This document shows positions 46,231 through 59,894 of a stretch of 64,000 nt of DNA, piece after piece. Every line of letters starts with the position of its first letter. Positions within the stretch are counted from its first letter, which is position 1. Below the pieces are notes generated by a model, which was not told the DNA's origin, made no database searches, and worked only from the letters and a program-made list of their open reading frames with translations. A program made the position numbers and the translations under genes. Origin of the DNA: Beverwykella pulmonaria (Eukaryota; Ascomycota; Dothideomycetes; Pleosporales; Melanommataceae); contig BCHH01000017.1 in assembly GCA_001599595.1 (NCBI GenBank), forward strand, positions 201,054 through 265,053, in the 5' to 3' direction.

Positions 46231-49200
46231 TTCTTACCACGCACGACAAGAAGGGAGTGATAAATGCCAATGTATTTCCCGCACTTGGTTGAGGTGTCTT
46301 CCATTAGCGTCTTCGTCTCTAAAATTATCTAATATTTGATACAATTCAGCCGTTATGGTCATTAAAGTCCAGGGTAGCAGCTACTATGCACAAAAATCTC
46401 CTGTCGTATTTGTTCAATGGTAGTCGTAGGGCTACTTTCCTCTGTTCAAGAACAAAGGTTTGCTTTTCTCTTCATTACACCCCACTGAGATTCTTCCCCA
46501 TCTCATATTGTATACATTTGATCGTAACACGCTACTATTTCCTAGATTATACATCAATATTGGGAATGAGTATGGTTGTGTTGTGAAGTGTGGCGTGTTC
46601 GGGGGTAGGTCTAGTTTCTGCCCCGTTGGTGATATAGTGCCATCGATATTGATGTCGTCTGACTTGAAGAATTGGAGGGTACTGGAAAGACTTCTGCTTG
46701 CTCAGCGTACAAATTTTGAAGGGATGTGGAACCTACGACGCCGGGAACTGCATTGCCGCTATAGAGAAGTTGATATTTGAGACGAATGTTTTCGTCTCTG
46801 AGGGCTCGAGTGACAGGCCTGGTAGAATGGATGCGTGTGGTCTTGATGGCGTCTAACGCCTCTCGGGAGACGCTGATGACAAGATTGATTGACTCCACGT
46901 GATACATGGAGCATTGGTGTGGCTCATTGTGCGCTTGCTTTTGTATCTCTCTTAAAGTCAGGTTGTACTGTAGATGCTGTCACGTCACCACTACTCGGTG
47001 ATGATAATTCAGATCAACACATTGACCGTTGTGCAAAATCATTTGGGTTCGATAACTGAAATACGTGTCGACTCGAGTAAGGCTATGAATACGAGGGTCA
47101 CAAAATCCAGCACCCTGCTAATCAGTATAGTGTGAACCAAGGTTTATCGAATGTTGCTGCCTGGTGCCATCAGTGGACGATGGACTCGCAAATTGATAAA
47201 GACTGAAGGGTCTTTGATAGTGTACTGCTGACGCAAGTATTGATACAATTGAAGTTTGTGGGAAATTAAGTTCAAAAGTATTTACGCTAAGAGCGTGGAT
47301 GGCGGAAGGGAAAAAGAAAGGCTCATAGTAAGGAAATCGAGAGACTCAATATAGGTTTTGGCTTCTGCGATGGAATAATTAGATATGTCGTACACAATTG
47401 CTCTCTTTTGACCTGGTTCTGCATCCCATAGCCTGCAACGCACACAATTGCGAGGCTATACCTTGACCAACAGAGAGTTGCCCTCCCGTGCGAGTAACAA
47501 GATGTTACTGAAGTACATGCGACGTGTCGCATGCCATGCCGTGTCACATACATAGGCGAGGTTTGAGTACTTCCGCAGAAGCAATTCGGACCACAAACGT
47601 TAACGCTAGTCCCAATTTGATGCATAAGCATACTTTCTAGGTCTTTCAAGAGTGAGAATTCTCCCGCCAACAGGCACTCGTTCCGCCGGTGCGGCTCCGA
47701 TCTCACCCATAGGTGGGGGAGACACAGCGGCTACCTGCTCACCCTAGAGAAGAGCAAGCACGTCCAGAATTGGACCTGGCTGCATGCGCAACTCAGCCTT
47801 ACACATGGAACACCAGCCAACCGAAAAGACTAGCGTGGGTAACGGTCGATCAAGGTCGGTCTGCCACAATCCGAGACTAATGCATGCACGCCAGCTCTCC
47901 GCGGAATACGGCACATCTGCTCGATGGCATTTGTTGGTCGTGTAACCATGGGGAACTCGTATCTCCGCCGCAAATGCTGTGTAGCCATGCAGGATGCCGC
48001 ATATGGATAACATGGCTTTCCTGCAAGAGATCAAAATGCTGATTTCCTCCTCATCCTCGATTTCGCCCATCGCTAACGTCGGCGACTGACAGCTGCTGGC
48101 CTAGACATACACGGCTAGCTCGCCAAATATGCTCCAGTACGCGAAAACGTGCCTCAAGCTTGAAGTAGTACAAGCGGGCTTTGTTACAGCAACCCTAATT
48201 TCATACTGCAAACAAATTGTTTTGCCCATTGAATTCTTAATTCGTAGTATTTAGTAATTGAATTTTTTTTGGTATAAAGCTGTAATATATTTAACATAAT
48301 TATACCAATAACGTTAATAGGTATCCAAAATTAATGGATTTTACTGAAAGCTTAATTAAAAGATAGGTTATCAACTACCTAAGTCAGTACTTATAGCAGA
48401 AGATAGAGTACCTACAGTAAGAATATAGAGTAGTCTATATAAGCGCTAGATCTCGAAGTATACCATATTTGATTGGTAAGGCTGAAACTAAGCTTTCCTT
48501 TTACTGTCTGCGGTGCCACGGTCACAAGTCTAGCTCCCCACGGAGAAGCTTTGGCTATGCTTGCTCTGCCTGATCTCAATACAGTACTTTTGAACTCGGA
48601 TGGCTGTTTCACGAGCCGTGGGCGCTCCACATCATCTCCCCAGAGCTATCCCGTCAACTCCAACGGCTCTTCCCAGAGAGTTTTTTCCGGCCGCCTTCGA
48701 GCTGATGATATTTCTCCCCTGGAGTAACCGAAGAGAATGTCACCATAACACGCTCCAAACAATGGTTATGAATCTGCGCATATGGTTGTCCTCTCAGTCT
48801 GAACCTCAATGGCAGTCGACACCTATACGTGCTTTGTGGGATGACAACCGTAAAATTGAAGCAGTCTTGAAAATCAGAACACGGCATGAAGAGGGGAGAG
48901 AAAAATTACTAGTGATCAATTGCGAACCATCCCTTTGTTCCAATTCTTGTAACAACCGGTCACAAATTTAAGTATAAAATCGAGGCTTTACAGAACCTCT
49001 CAAATTAAGGACACTGTTGTCCAGCTTCCACACCCGATCCTCACTCCTGTCTCCCTGCGACAGCGCGAGACAGCTTATTTTCAATGCCTGGCCTGAATCA
49101 CCGACAATTGTGTTTGTGCTGGACGTTAGAGATACACCACAGCCCTGGGTTATGACTTCAATTGATATTTTTGCTCTTTTCAGCCCTGGCAGAGCTTGTC

Positions 49201-49799
49201 AATAAGAAACGCAAACTGTATTTTACACAGTTTCTTGATGGCTGCGGCCTTTCTTGGTCAAGCCTGATTGTCGAGCGTCGCATTACAGCTGCACTGTCAC
49301 CCTTGTGCTCCCTTTGCATTATTGTATGACGTCGGGCCTTCCTTCCGCGTAAATATGCGGAGGCCGGGATATCAACTGCACCATTGCAAAGAAGCACACA
49401 AAAAGTAACATGTCACTTTTGCATAGTCTGTGCATTGTTTGAATGGTTCTGATTGGCTATCGCTCCTTACCCTAAGGTTCCCCGAAAACACGAACTCTTC
49501 TCATTCTCGTCAGAACAACTGGCAAAGACATATAAGCTAATACAGTGAACATTGAGACACAATAATCGGGGAACAAAGCATGAGAAACCATTCCGTTCTT
49601 GAGAGCTTGTTTACTTCCTTCTTCACCCTCGCTTTTTGTGCCGGGCATCTCGATCTTCTGATCACATTTTCTATTCTCAAAACCTCCTGGGTGGTAGTTT
49701 GTTTCGTCGAAAAGGTACCATGAGGGGTCTCCAGTGCTATAAGCAGAACAGGGTAAGCACTGATATAAGACCTTAGTCGAACTCTGACATATGCTCACG
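46231..49799. other. Gene-poor A/T-rich decayed region
   Basis: No supported gene. The segment 48200-48420 is especially A/T-rich (long ATTTTTTTT and TTAATTAA-like steps). Short frames around 48473-48971 and 49017-49205 contain peptide-like stretches but no motif I can name. Confidence 0.4.
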
Positions 49800-49817
49800 T
49801 CGTAGCCAAAAAATATA

Positions 49818-50264
49818 TCGCAGAAGAAGCGCCAGACCCCCAAGGCAGATGCGCCATATCAATCTCTCCAATACATACCAAGCTCTCCACAAAAGCGTCA
49901 GTGTCGCTTTCCTCCGAGATCTACTACCTCCAAATATCTCGAAGTCATCTTCACGGTACCCAACACAACTTTACCTGTACTGGCTCATCCCAAGGTACCT
50001 ACGAAAATATACGAAAACCATGAGGTTGCCTTTGCCGCTTCAAACGCAATAGTTGGACCATCCATACCCGAACAAGTAGCTCCAAGCCTGCTTACGATGC
50101 GCGTCCTGCCCATGGAAACGAAAGTGCTAGTTCAGAGTATCGATATTCCCAAGGAAGACTCCGCCACAAAAGCCGGAGTACACTTGGTTGCAGGCGTCGG
50201 CGTTCATTTAGGGGCCCAGGTAGACTGCCATACATGTGCAGATATATTGAGATACTTAGACTGA
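49818..50264 (+). pseudogene. Unassigned coding-like frame without a proper start
   Basis: One plus-strand frame stays open for about 149 codons and reads as plausible protein in its second half: VIFTVPNTTLPVLAHPKVPT, HEVAFAASNAIVGPSIPEQV, METKVLVQSIDIPKEDSATK, AGVHLVAGVGVHLGAQVD. The first internal ATG is at 50098, leaving only 55 residues. I do not recognise the family. It may be the last piece of a decayed gene whose 5' part is lost in the stop-rich sequence upstream. Confidence 0.35.
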
Positions 50265-51342
50265 GAGGATCATATTGCACTATGATTTGGAGCAAGAAGA
50301 GTGTGATGGAATCTCCAAAATAAGGTATCGGCGTTTCCGGCCTCGTTCACATTCTGCGGGATTGAAAGGGTTTCAGTGTCGTATCTGTCTTTGCATTGTT
50401 GTATTTCGAGTTCATATTTTTAACTTAATGCTGTCTTCAATCCGATAGACGAGCTTTGTGATAGTCTCGCTGTCCAGTCATTGTTGTAGCTGTCGCACGA
50501 CATTCCGACATAGAGTGTTTTGACTTAGTACCACAATTTCCCCCCATTGATACGCTCGGATTAAATCGCCGCCACAACTTCCAATTACACGCTTACTATT
50601 GCCCCTCACCGCCTCATGTTGGCCGAGTTTGCGTTTGCACTTTAGTCTAACGTACCGTTCAACTATTTTCAATGTTGCAGACCATTCGGTACCCCTACTT
50701 GAACAAAGGATTATAACATAATGATTCATGTCGTTGCACCCTCGCTATATGTCATATATCGGTCGACCTTCAATAGATAAAACATACATTGTTATCACGG
50801 TATATCACGTGTATATCACGTGCACCACATGATCCTGGATATCACGTGTACTGTACGCTTAGTCACATGTCTCGATTAGTCATGGCTGGATATATATACT
50901 CGTCGATTTCCATAGCTTCTAAATCAACTCAGTCCCTGATTTATCTCGTCCATATTACGTGACCGCACACTCCGATAATTGTCTATAAAAGCAATGTTAA
51001 AACAATCTAAAATAGCCGATATTAAAAGATGTCAGGGTATAATGCGCTACTCTATGGCTCTATACAGGAAGAGAGAAATCATTCCGCCGTGTCTTCATAT
51101 CCTTGGATACTGTCGTGATTTCGCCATGATGAAAGCAAGACGAGACGGGTTGGACGCTAATTTAGCGTGCCACAAACTCGCAACCCAACGCCAATTTCCA
51201 ACCTTCATTTCCAACTTAGCAACTCGTCTTATATTCAAACAATATCCATCTTCCCCTCTTCAGTTGGAGTTATTATCGGCGTTGTGTGCAAGCGCGCCTG
51301 AGCTTTCCCTGACCAAGATTGACAGGTGCAGGCCCTATTACC
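50265..51342. other. Intergenic with CACGTG cluster, 3' of the PKS
   Basis: Apart from the CACGTG cluster at 50793-50848 no function is seen. A 128-codon frame at 50979-51365 overlaps the PKS end on the other strand and has no family signature, so it is not called. Confidence 0.45.
50793..50848 (+). promoter_or_regulatory. Cluster of TATCACGTG sites
   Basis: Three copies of TATCACGTG start at 50803, 50814 and 50840, with a diverged copy (TATCACGG) at 50793. CACGTG is the palindromic E-box bound by bHLH factors. The first two full sites are 11 bases apart, one helical turn. No certain target gene starts downstream, so this may be a relic promoter. Confidence 0.5.
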
Positions 51343-54300
51343 TCACTCTCCGACCTCTTTATTGAAAGTACTCCTTCCTGCCACAATTCTCCCAAGGCTC
51401 TCGAATCCGACACCACCTTGTATCTCGAAAAGAGCCACATTTGCACCAAACTCTTTGGCTAACCAGCTCCGCAATTCTACCGCCAGCAATGAGTCCACCC
51501 CGTACGCTACTAGCGGCTTACATACGTCGACTTCGCCTTGAAGGCTGGAATTTGTTTTGGAAAGTTTTCGAATTAATGCGGCCGTGATAAGACTAGCAAT
51601 GTCATGGTTTGCGGGGTCGGCGAATATGACTTTCCAGTCCTGGGATTTGGCTGAGGACGAGGCCGCAGCTGAGGGAGGTGTCGTGGCAAGATTACGGAAA
51701 ATGGGTTGGCGAGACGTTATGATCCCATCTTCACCGGTGCATAGGCCAATTATGGGCTGACTTTGAGTGGGATTCTGAGGCGGGAGTGATGGGTTGCAGT
51801 AGTAATCCATAATGGCGTTAAAGTAGGTCCTAGAGATGCCATTCAACGCGCCATAGCTTAGCACTCGACTTAGAAATTCGGGGTCTTCGGCGAGCAATCC
51901 ATCGTCAGTCAGCGCGCCCAGATCAAGTGATGTGGCTCGAAGACCAAGTGAGATACGGTGTCGCGCAAGAGCATCCATGTATGCGTTTCCGGCAGCGTAA
52001 TTTGCTTGGCCATGGAGACCAACAACACCCGACGCTGAGGCGATCATGACGAAAAAGTCGAGGTCATCAGGAAGGAGTTTGTGGAGGTTCCATGAACCGA
52101 TTGTTTTGCAGTCAGTCCCGAGGCGCCAATTTTCGTACGACAATTTGTCGAAAGTGAAATCCTAGAAAAAGTTAGCTGGCAGGTTTCCTTAACTAATCCA
52201 GATGATAAAACGAACTCTGAGAACCATGGAAGCTTGGACACATCCCTTTATCGGGGGCATCTCCTGGGCGCACTCTTCAATGACGGCCTTCAAGGCTTTA
52301 AAGTCAGACACATCGCATGCGGGCGCTCTGACCGTTACACCCCGCGCGTCGAGATCCTTCATGAGATCTTGAGCCAATTCTTTACACGGCCCAGAGCGGG
52401 AAAGCAGGAGTAGGTTCTTTGCACCACGATCTGCCAGCCATCTCGCCACGTTCCGCCCAAGCCCACCAAAACCCCCCGCAATTACATATGTCGATTCCTT
52501 GTCGATGGTGAAGCTGGGTATGGTGCGGAGTGTTGCCTTTATCTCTGTATCCTCGGTCATCTCTAGCACAATCTTCCCAGCCAATTTCCCCTCCTGCATT
52601 GCTCTAAATGCATCCTCTGCCTTGCTCAAAGGGAAAATGTGCAATGGTTTTGCCGGCCGGAGCACGCCCTCTTCGAACATGTCGAGAACCTTTTTGAACA
52701 ACTTTCTGTACAAATGTGGTCGATCCGCCGCGAACGCGAACCCGTCAAAACATATGAAACTAGCGTTCTGGCGAAACATGTACATGGGTAGGTTCGAGTT
52801 CTGGAGGATGTCCTTCTTTCCAAGCTCGACAAAGCGGCCATAGGGCGCAATGCATTCCCAGCTCGCAACTAGGCTTTCTCCAGCGAGAGAATTTAGCACG
52901 ACATCCACGCCATGTCCATTAGTTATGCGCATAACTCCTTTCGCAAAGCTAGTGTCGCGGCTGTAAAATATGTGGGACTCAGGAATGCCGTACTCCTCAA
53001 CCAGGAGCTGCCTTTTAGCATCTGAGCCCACAGTCGCGTAAATCGTTGCGCCAATGTATTGTGCCACTTGGATGGCTGCTTGCCCTGTCCCGCCCGCGGC
53101 AGTGTGAATGAGAATCGATTCGTCCGCTTGGAGCCGTGCGAGCTCATGGACTGCTTGCCAGGCTGTGCAGAATTGAGTGGGGATACTGGCTGCTTCAGGG
53201 AACGTCATCTTCTCCGGGATCTTTAGCACTCGATGGGCCTTCGTCCGTGCGAATGTCCGCAACCCAGGTCCAATGATTATGACGCGATCACCCGGACTGA
53301 CGTCGAGAGAGGGCGAGCCGACACGCGAGACGATACCGCCAGCCTCACTCCCGTTCATAGTGCCAGGGACGCGACCCAAAGCCACGAGGATGTCGCGAAA
53401 GTTAAGACCGGCGGCGCGCACCTCGATTTCCACGTCATCAGGCTCCAGCGGTTGGCTGTATGTATCGTCTTCGATGAAATGCATGCTGTCTAGGAAGCCC
53501 ACAGACCCGACAGCTAGCTGAATTGGAGGACAGAGTTTTAGTTGCTGTGCGATAGTACGTTGACTGAGCGTGCCCTGATAAACGTTCTCGGAGACATCCT
53601 TTGCCTCCACCACACGCGGTATATGAAGCACACCTCCTATTTCGATGTACTCCTGATCTTGCGTTGAAGGATCACGGAAAGACGAAATTGTCTGGAACAC
53701 CTGGTGGATGAGACCAACTTGATCGTCTGTGATTGTTTCTTTCAGGTCAAGTTTGAGGGTGGCATGGGGACAATCGGGACGTTCATTCCGGAGGACGCGG
53801 AAGAGACCATCGGCGACGCCAACTGCGGGACTTTGAGGAAGGAGGCCACCACCATTCGAAACCCATAATGAAGCTTTGCAGGTTGTCAACAGCGATTGCA
53901 GGCCAACGTATTCCCCTTCCGAGAGGTGCATGAGCATCTCATTTTCCAGCCCCTCAATGAAGATGAAGGTTGTATTAGCTTTATCCTCCAGGTGAGTGGC
54001 CTCCGATAAATTCATCATGTGATAATCAATAGATGCGGTGGATCCCAGACGTACACCTACTTTTTTTTGGAGGTCCGAGTTCAGATTTGCGATGATGATG
54101 GGTCTCGGTGTTTTTGCTTTACCATTTACACCATTCATCCCATTCGTCACTTTGGCAGCTCTGGCGACCATCACGCTACTCCCATGAAATCCTGGTGCCG
54201 AAAAATCGGGAATTTCCAGATCGATCCCACTGAACCCGTTCTTACGAAGTGCCTCGGTCCATGACGCTAGATTTAATGACGGAATCTCGGGCCCACTTTC

Positions 54301-57300
54301 AGGAAGAAGAGCAGAGATGAAATCCCTTCGAAAGGAATCAGCCCTGATGGTCTCATCTAGAATCAGGCGTCCCCCAGTCTTAAGTAAACTGCGGATATTT
54401 TGGAGAGCTGCATCAACCTTGTGGACGTTTATGCCAATAATATTTGAGGCAAACACAAGATCATAAGTTCCACTCTTGAAACCTTGGGCTGTGGGATCTT
54501 GGTCAATGTTGAATTCTCTGAATGGGACGTCGATATACTCGGTAAATTTAGGCGCGGACAGCATCCTAAAGCTCTCGTCCGAGCCAATTTCAAGTACACT
54601 CAAGTGCCGGTTTTTGTGAGCGACGGCATCCAAGTACCGGGTCAAACTGGAAATGCAGTCTCGAGAGTAATCAAAACCGTTCGATAATGCTTTGAGTATT
54701 TGGGTAGGCGGTTCGCGATACTGTTGCAAAACCGGCTCGGATGGCCTCGTTTGAGCGCTGTATGCGCACAGCTGATCGTTGTTCATAAGTTCAACATCTG
54801 GCTTCCATTCAAGATGATAGCAGGTTTGATTCTCATCGGATCGGCTTGTAATTGGAGCGGACACGTTAGCCACGATTGTCGATTGCAGGCCATCACCCCG
54901 TACCAGCACCTTACTACCTGACGCATTGAGGACCGAAATATCATATTCGGTGCCGCGCGAGTCATTGTTTTTCATCCAAGCGCTGGCCCTCACTGAATTG
55001 GCTTCAGTGCTTGATAGACCATCTTTTGATACCCACAGTTTTCGAAGCCCGTGAGGGATGGCCGTGGGAACTGTTGCGCGTCCTCCGTCAGCGAAGGCGG
55101 CGACGGTGAGGTGCAAAATGGCATCCAGGGAACAAGGGTGCACAATATGCGTCTGTGGATACGCTTCTACGGGCCATTTGTACAACTCAACGTCTGCTTT
55201 GCCTTGCCTATTTGCGAAGACACCGTTCCGGAGCAACTGGAATGACGAACCGAAGTCGAAACCGCTTTTTTGAAGGCATGCATACATTTGTCCATGCTCA
55301 AAGCCATGGCCTTCCGGGTCTACGATAGAAGCTTCACGGACGCGGCAAGCTTTAACTTCTTCTACTTTTTCCAAATCCGTGAAGATCTTTTCAGTCGTAC
55401 CCTCGAATAGACTCTTGTAGTGCACACGAATTGCCCCAGTGCAATTCTCAGTCCACTGCTCCCTATTGTAACAGAAGATACGGAATTCGGACCACGGCGC
55501 CTCATGACTCGACGACGATCGATTTTCACGAAGGCAGAGTTGTGTTTCGATACCATTTGATGTGCGAGGCACGGCAAGCGTGGAAAGGAACTGAACGTCC
55601 TTCAGTTCGAAGCCTTCGACCTCACGACCGGGAATTGCGAGCTGGTTGGCGGCTTCAATAGCCATAACGAGCATTCCCGCACCCGGGTAGATGGTAGTAC
55701 CGTTAATCTAGTGCCCGAGGTTAGATGTATATAAAATTCCATCGAATTTAAACGTACCTTGTGATCTTCAACCCACGGCATCTCAGCCACACGAATAAAA
55801 TTCCGCCATTTTGCTTCCGCCCTGTTCCAATCCGGGGAGGGTTTGCCCAGGAGATCGAGCTTTCTCTGGGGGTGTAGCCGAAACCTCTTAGATATGCGAC
55901 TTTCTTCCCAGTAAGCTTTTGAGTGGTTGAATTGATACTCAGGAAGGTTGCACAGCAGTTTCGGAGCCCCTGAGACTTTGTCTTTGACACAATTGACGGC
56001 TCCTAAATCAACCGCATATCCGTGGCAGAATAGTTGACCCATACTACCAAGAAGTGTCTTGAAGGGTGACTGGTCCCGTAACAGCATACTCTCATATCCG
56101 ACTTTGACATCGCTTGCAACTTTGCCCAGGATTTCACGCAGTGGACCTCTAAGCGCACCGTGGAACCCAATTTCGAGCATGAATGTGGCTCTTGAGTGGT
56201 TTCGATGGCTACAATCCAGCCGCTTCCACAACTTACGGTTCGCTTGGAACGTGAGCTTCTCAACTGCTGGCGAGAATCGCACAGGTGAAATCATGTTGTC
56301 CACCCAGTATTGTGCCTTGCGCAAATTCGATTCAAGCACCCACTCGCCTGTCACGGTCGACATCATAATGACCGCTTTTGGTGGCACAGCGCCTTCTTCT
56401 AGCGTTTTGATCGAGTTGTAATAAGGGTCTGCAATTATTTGCATTGCCGATGAATGATAGGCCATGTCAACGTTGAGCTTGCGGGCGAAGATTGCGTTTT
56501 GGGAAAGCCTTGTCTTGAGAAGATCCAGTTGGCGACAGTCCCCAGATATCGTGACGCTTTTGGGGCTGTTGATACAAGCGACGGTCAGTTTTTGCGCACC
56601 AGTCTCGGACGCCAACTCTTCGATATACGATGTTACATCTTGTTCAGAGAGAGCAACAGCCATCATGCCACCGAGATCAGCCTTGGATGCTGCAAGGTTG
56701 GAGGTATGGTATCCTCTGAAGTATGCGACTTTGACAGCGGAGCGGGCGCAGAGGGCGCCAGTACAGTAGCTAGAAATTTGTCAGGACGCAGAAGCTTGCA
56801 GCATGGTGAACAGAATGAACGTACGCAGCTGCAATCTCGCCACTTGAATGCCCAACGACCACGCTTGGGAAAACGCCAAAACTTCGAAGAAGATCAACCA
56901 ATGCAATCTGAACGATGGTCGAAAGCGGCTGACTAAATTCCGCGCGATCGATGTTGGATAGACTACTCGCCTTGTAAAGCTCGTCTGTTTCGTCAGTCTC
57001 TCCATTCTTCAAGCTTGTGGTGACTGAATAATACCTCGGAGATCCCATTGACACCCTAGTTCCATCAAGCACTCATGCGCGTTATCAAGACAGCGTCGGA
57101 ACACGTCGAATCGTTCGAGACAACGCAAAACACTACCTGGATATTGGGCTCCTTGCCCTGTAAAAATGAAGCACACTGCTGGATCTTCGGTCGACTTCTG
57201 AGGGCCCGAAAGAAGCGTCTTGAAGCTTTCCAGCTCTTTTGGAGATCCAACCACTGCCGCAGACCGCCAGGTGAAGGCATGTCGTCGTTCATTAAGAGTA

Positions 57301-59129
57301 TAAGCGAGGTCATTAAGAAAATCTTTAGATAGTAGGCTGCTGGTATGCAAGTCATGGAAAAACTCAGAATGTGTCATCGCTTGTGTTTTCAAAGTAGCTT
57401 CGTCACTTGCCGAAAGAACCAGAAGCCTTGGAAAGGATTGCTCTTCTGACAGAGGGAGGCCATTCACACCAAAGTCAGGATACTCATCATCTTGAATCTC
57501 CGGATCAACGATGGTATTGTGATTTCCTTTCAGCCCTCTTATGCGGAGATAATGGTATGCGTCGTCGATGACAACGTGAGAATTCGAACCACCAAATCCA
57601 AACGAATTCACTGAGGCACGTCGGAGACCATTTGAGGGCCACTTAGTTGGCTCTTGAGGAAGCTGTTCGTTAATCAGCATATGTGAGCTCGAGGGCGAAA
57701 GTCCACGAAGTTACTTACCCTCATTCGAAGGTAGTCGAGATCTATCTTCGGGTTGAGAGTGTTAAAATTTGCATTGGGCGGTATTATGCCTCTTTCTAGG
57801 ATAAGAACCGTTTTAATAACGCCGGCAATACCGCTCGCTCCTTCCAAATGGCCGATATTGCCCTTCAACGCACCACTGTTGTAATATCAGTCTAGGGGTC
57901 TTCCGCACAGAATGGGCAATAACAACGTACACAAGGAGAGGCTCGTTGGCCGAACGATATGGTCTGAATGTTTTCCCAATTGCATCAGCCTCAGTTGGAT
58001 CTCCAATCTGAGTTCCGGTGCTATGAGCTTCGACGAATCGTGTGTGTGCTAATGATAGACCGGCGCGAGCATAGGTTGATTGCATGAGGGCGGCCTGAGC
58101 TTCTCCACTTGGTTGGGTGATGGTCGATGTACGACCATCTTGGTTTGACCCTGTTGCACGGATAACAGCACGAATCACATCGTTATTGGCAATAGCGTCG
58201 CTGAGACGCTTCAGCACGAGAACGCCAAAGCCATCGCCGCGAGCGTAGCCGTTTGCACGAGCATCGAAAGGATAGCACTGGTTGTCAGGTGACAGCAGTC
58301 CCAAATTTGAAAGCGGATGGATGATATCAGGATACAGCAGGAGGTTGCAGCCGGCTGCGATGCTCTGGACGCGATTAGTCACATGACTTGAGTGTCGGGA
58401 AGGATTCGATGGATCCGTCAGCGCGGGCTTACCATGTCAGAATCCCCACTGGCCAAGCTTTTGCAAGCGAGGTCGACCGCCAACAGACCACTCGAACAAG
58501 CGGAATCAAGGTTGGTCGAGGCGCCCTTGAAATTGAAGAACCAACTCAGCCGATTTGCGAGCATCGAGTGCTCAATTCCGACAGCAGAATGGCTGGCGCA
58601 CTGCTCAGAGTCCTTCACCGTGAGTAGTTTCCAGTCATCGGTAAAGCAGCCAGTAAAAACGGACGTGTTGGACCCAGCCACCTGATCCATAACCTGTCCC
58701 GCTGGAGCGGTATATTAGCATGCATGTGCACACGTGGAAAGCAAGAGAAAACCTACCATTCTCCAGTGCGCGGAAAGTTGTCTCCAGAAGACCGCGCTGT
58801 TGGGGGTCCAAGGCCGCTGCTTCGGTATCTGAGATGGAAAAGAATGGGGCATCGAACTTGGCAATATCACGTGTGAGAAAGTGGCCACCTCGAAAGCCTA
58901 CCGTCCCTCTCCGGCTAGCATCCGGATGCCACAAACTTTCGGCGCTGTATCTGTCTTGCGGCACTTCGGTCGCTGTGTTCCTCCTCTCGATCAGAGCCTG
59001 CCAGAAAGCCTCAGTCGTGTCGCATCCGCCGGGGAACTGGAAAGAAAGGCCGACAATGGCCACTGGCTCAACTCCATCGTGAGCGTCGCCTTGCCCTCTG
59101 GACGCACCGTCTGGAGAAAAAACGGGCAT
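51343..59129 (-). CDS. Highly reducing polyketide synthase, KS-AT-DH-(degenerate MT)-ER-KR-ACP
   Basis: Predicted 2447 residues. Exons are 59129-58757, 58701-58433, 58364-57931, 57875-57719, 57662-57035, 56984-56825, 56769-55758, 55707-52216 and 52161-51343; all eight introns are 50-68 bases and keep frame. The KS has its catalytic Cys193 ([13 protein letters not shown]) and His motifs ([21 protein letters not shown]). The AT has [12 protein letters not shown] (Ser667). The DH has [20 protein letters not shown] (His1010) and [10 protein letters not shown]. The methyltransferase region keeps VLEIGSDES and [20 protein letters not shown] but lacks the glycine-rich SAM loop. The ER has [20 protein letters not shown], the KR has [18 protein letters not shown] plus a Ser and Tyr site ([20 protein letters not shown]), and the ACP has [13 protein letters not shown] (Ser2399). 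No terminal release domain is present; the neighbouring hydrolase may serve. Product unknown. Confidence 0.95.
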
Positions 59130-59894
59130 CGAATGGCATCCAACAGCCTAGAGGCCAGAAAGTGTAAAAAGATACATGCAACGTGAACCAGATGATAGCC
59201 ACTGATGGGGCGACAAACGACCTTGAAAAGATGAGGGTGAATGGAACGTTGGAACAGGGAACACAATTCTTACATACCTAAGACACGTTGCTGCCGGGAT
59301 TCTTAACCCCTGATAGATGGCGGCAATGTCACAGGTGCATCCGCCGAAACTTAGCAGCAGCAAAACTGTATCGTACTTCGTTACGGCCGCTGACTACCAG
59401 CGTTTAAAATGGCTAGTCTAAATTTGGAAGCTATTTCTCCCGTAGAGGGCCGAGGTAGACACAATGTGACAGTTGAACTCGCTGTTTCGGACAGGAAACG
59501 TTTCAATTCAATCAATTATTAGCCACCAACACGCGGTGCCCAAAAATTCAATCTCAGCACAAGCGCCTAAGCTTCCCCCGCGCGCTTAGGACATTGGCAT
59601 CCGCTCCGTCTCTTGGAATAGTCCTACCTACTGCCTAGCCGAGTATAGGGTCGGTCCTTTCTGCACGCCGCAATACCGTAAATACACATTAAGTGGACGC
59701 CACAAAATTCAATGGCGAGGCCAGGCCGCCAGCCAACTCTGCCAATATCTTGACTGGATCTTGAGTCTTGTCCGTGTACGCGCCATCGACTTGCCAAGAT
59801 CCGTGGCCAGTCGGGTGTCTTCCTTTCTAGTAGCAAATGCGAGCCTTTTTGTATCTATCCCTACCCGATAGTGTCTTGAGCATTTCAAATCAAA
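59130..59894. promoter_or_regulatory. Shared divergent promoter of PKS and hydrolase
   Basis: The 765 bases lie between the PKS start (minus) and the hydrolase start (plus), so one region must drive both. No gene fits here. I could not identify a specific regulator site by eye. Confidence 0.5.

Noticed and set aside
50979..51365. 128-codon plus-strand frame after a TATAAAAG box and the CACGTG cluster
   Set aside because: It overlaps the PKS 3' end on the other strand and shows no family signature; could be a chance frame.
55602..58700. Apparent frame breaks in the PKS
   Set aside because: Each break is explained by a 50-68 base intron with good splice signals that restores the frame, so the gene is not a pseudogene.
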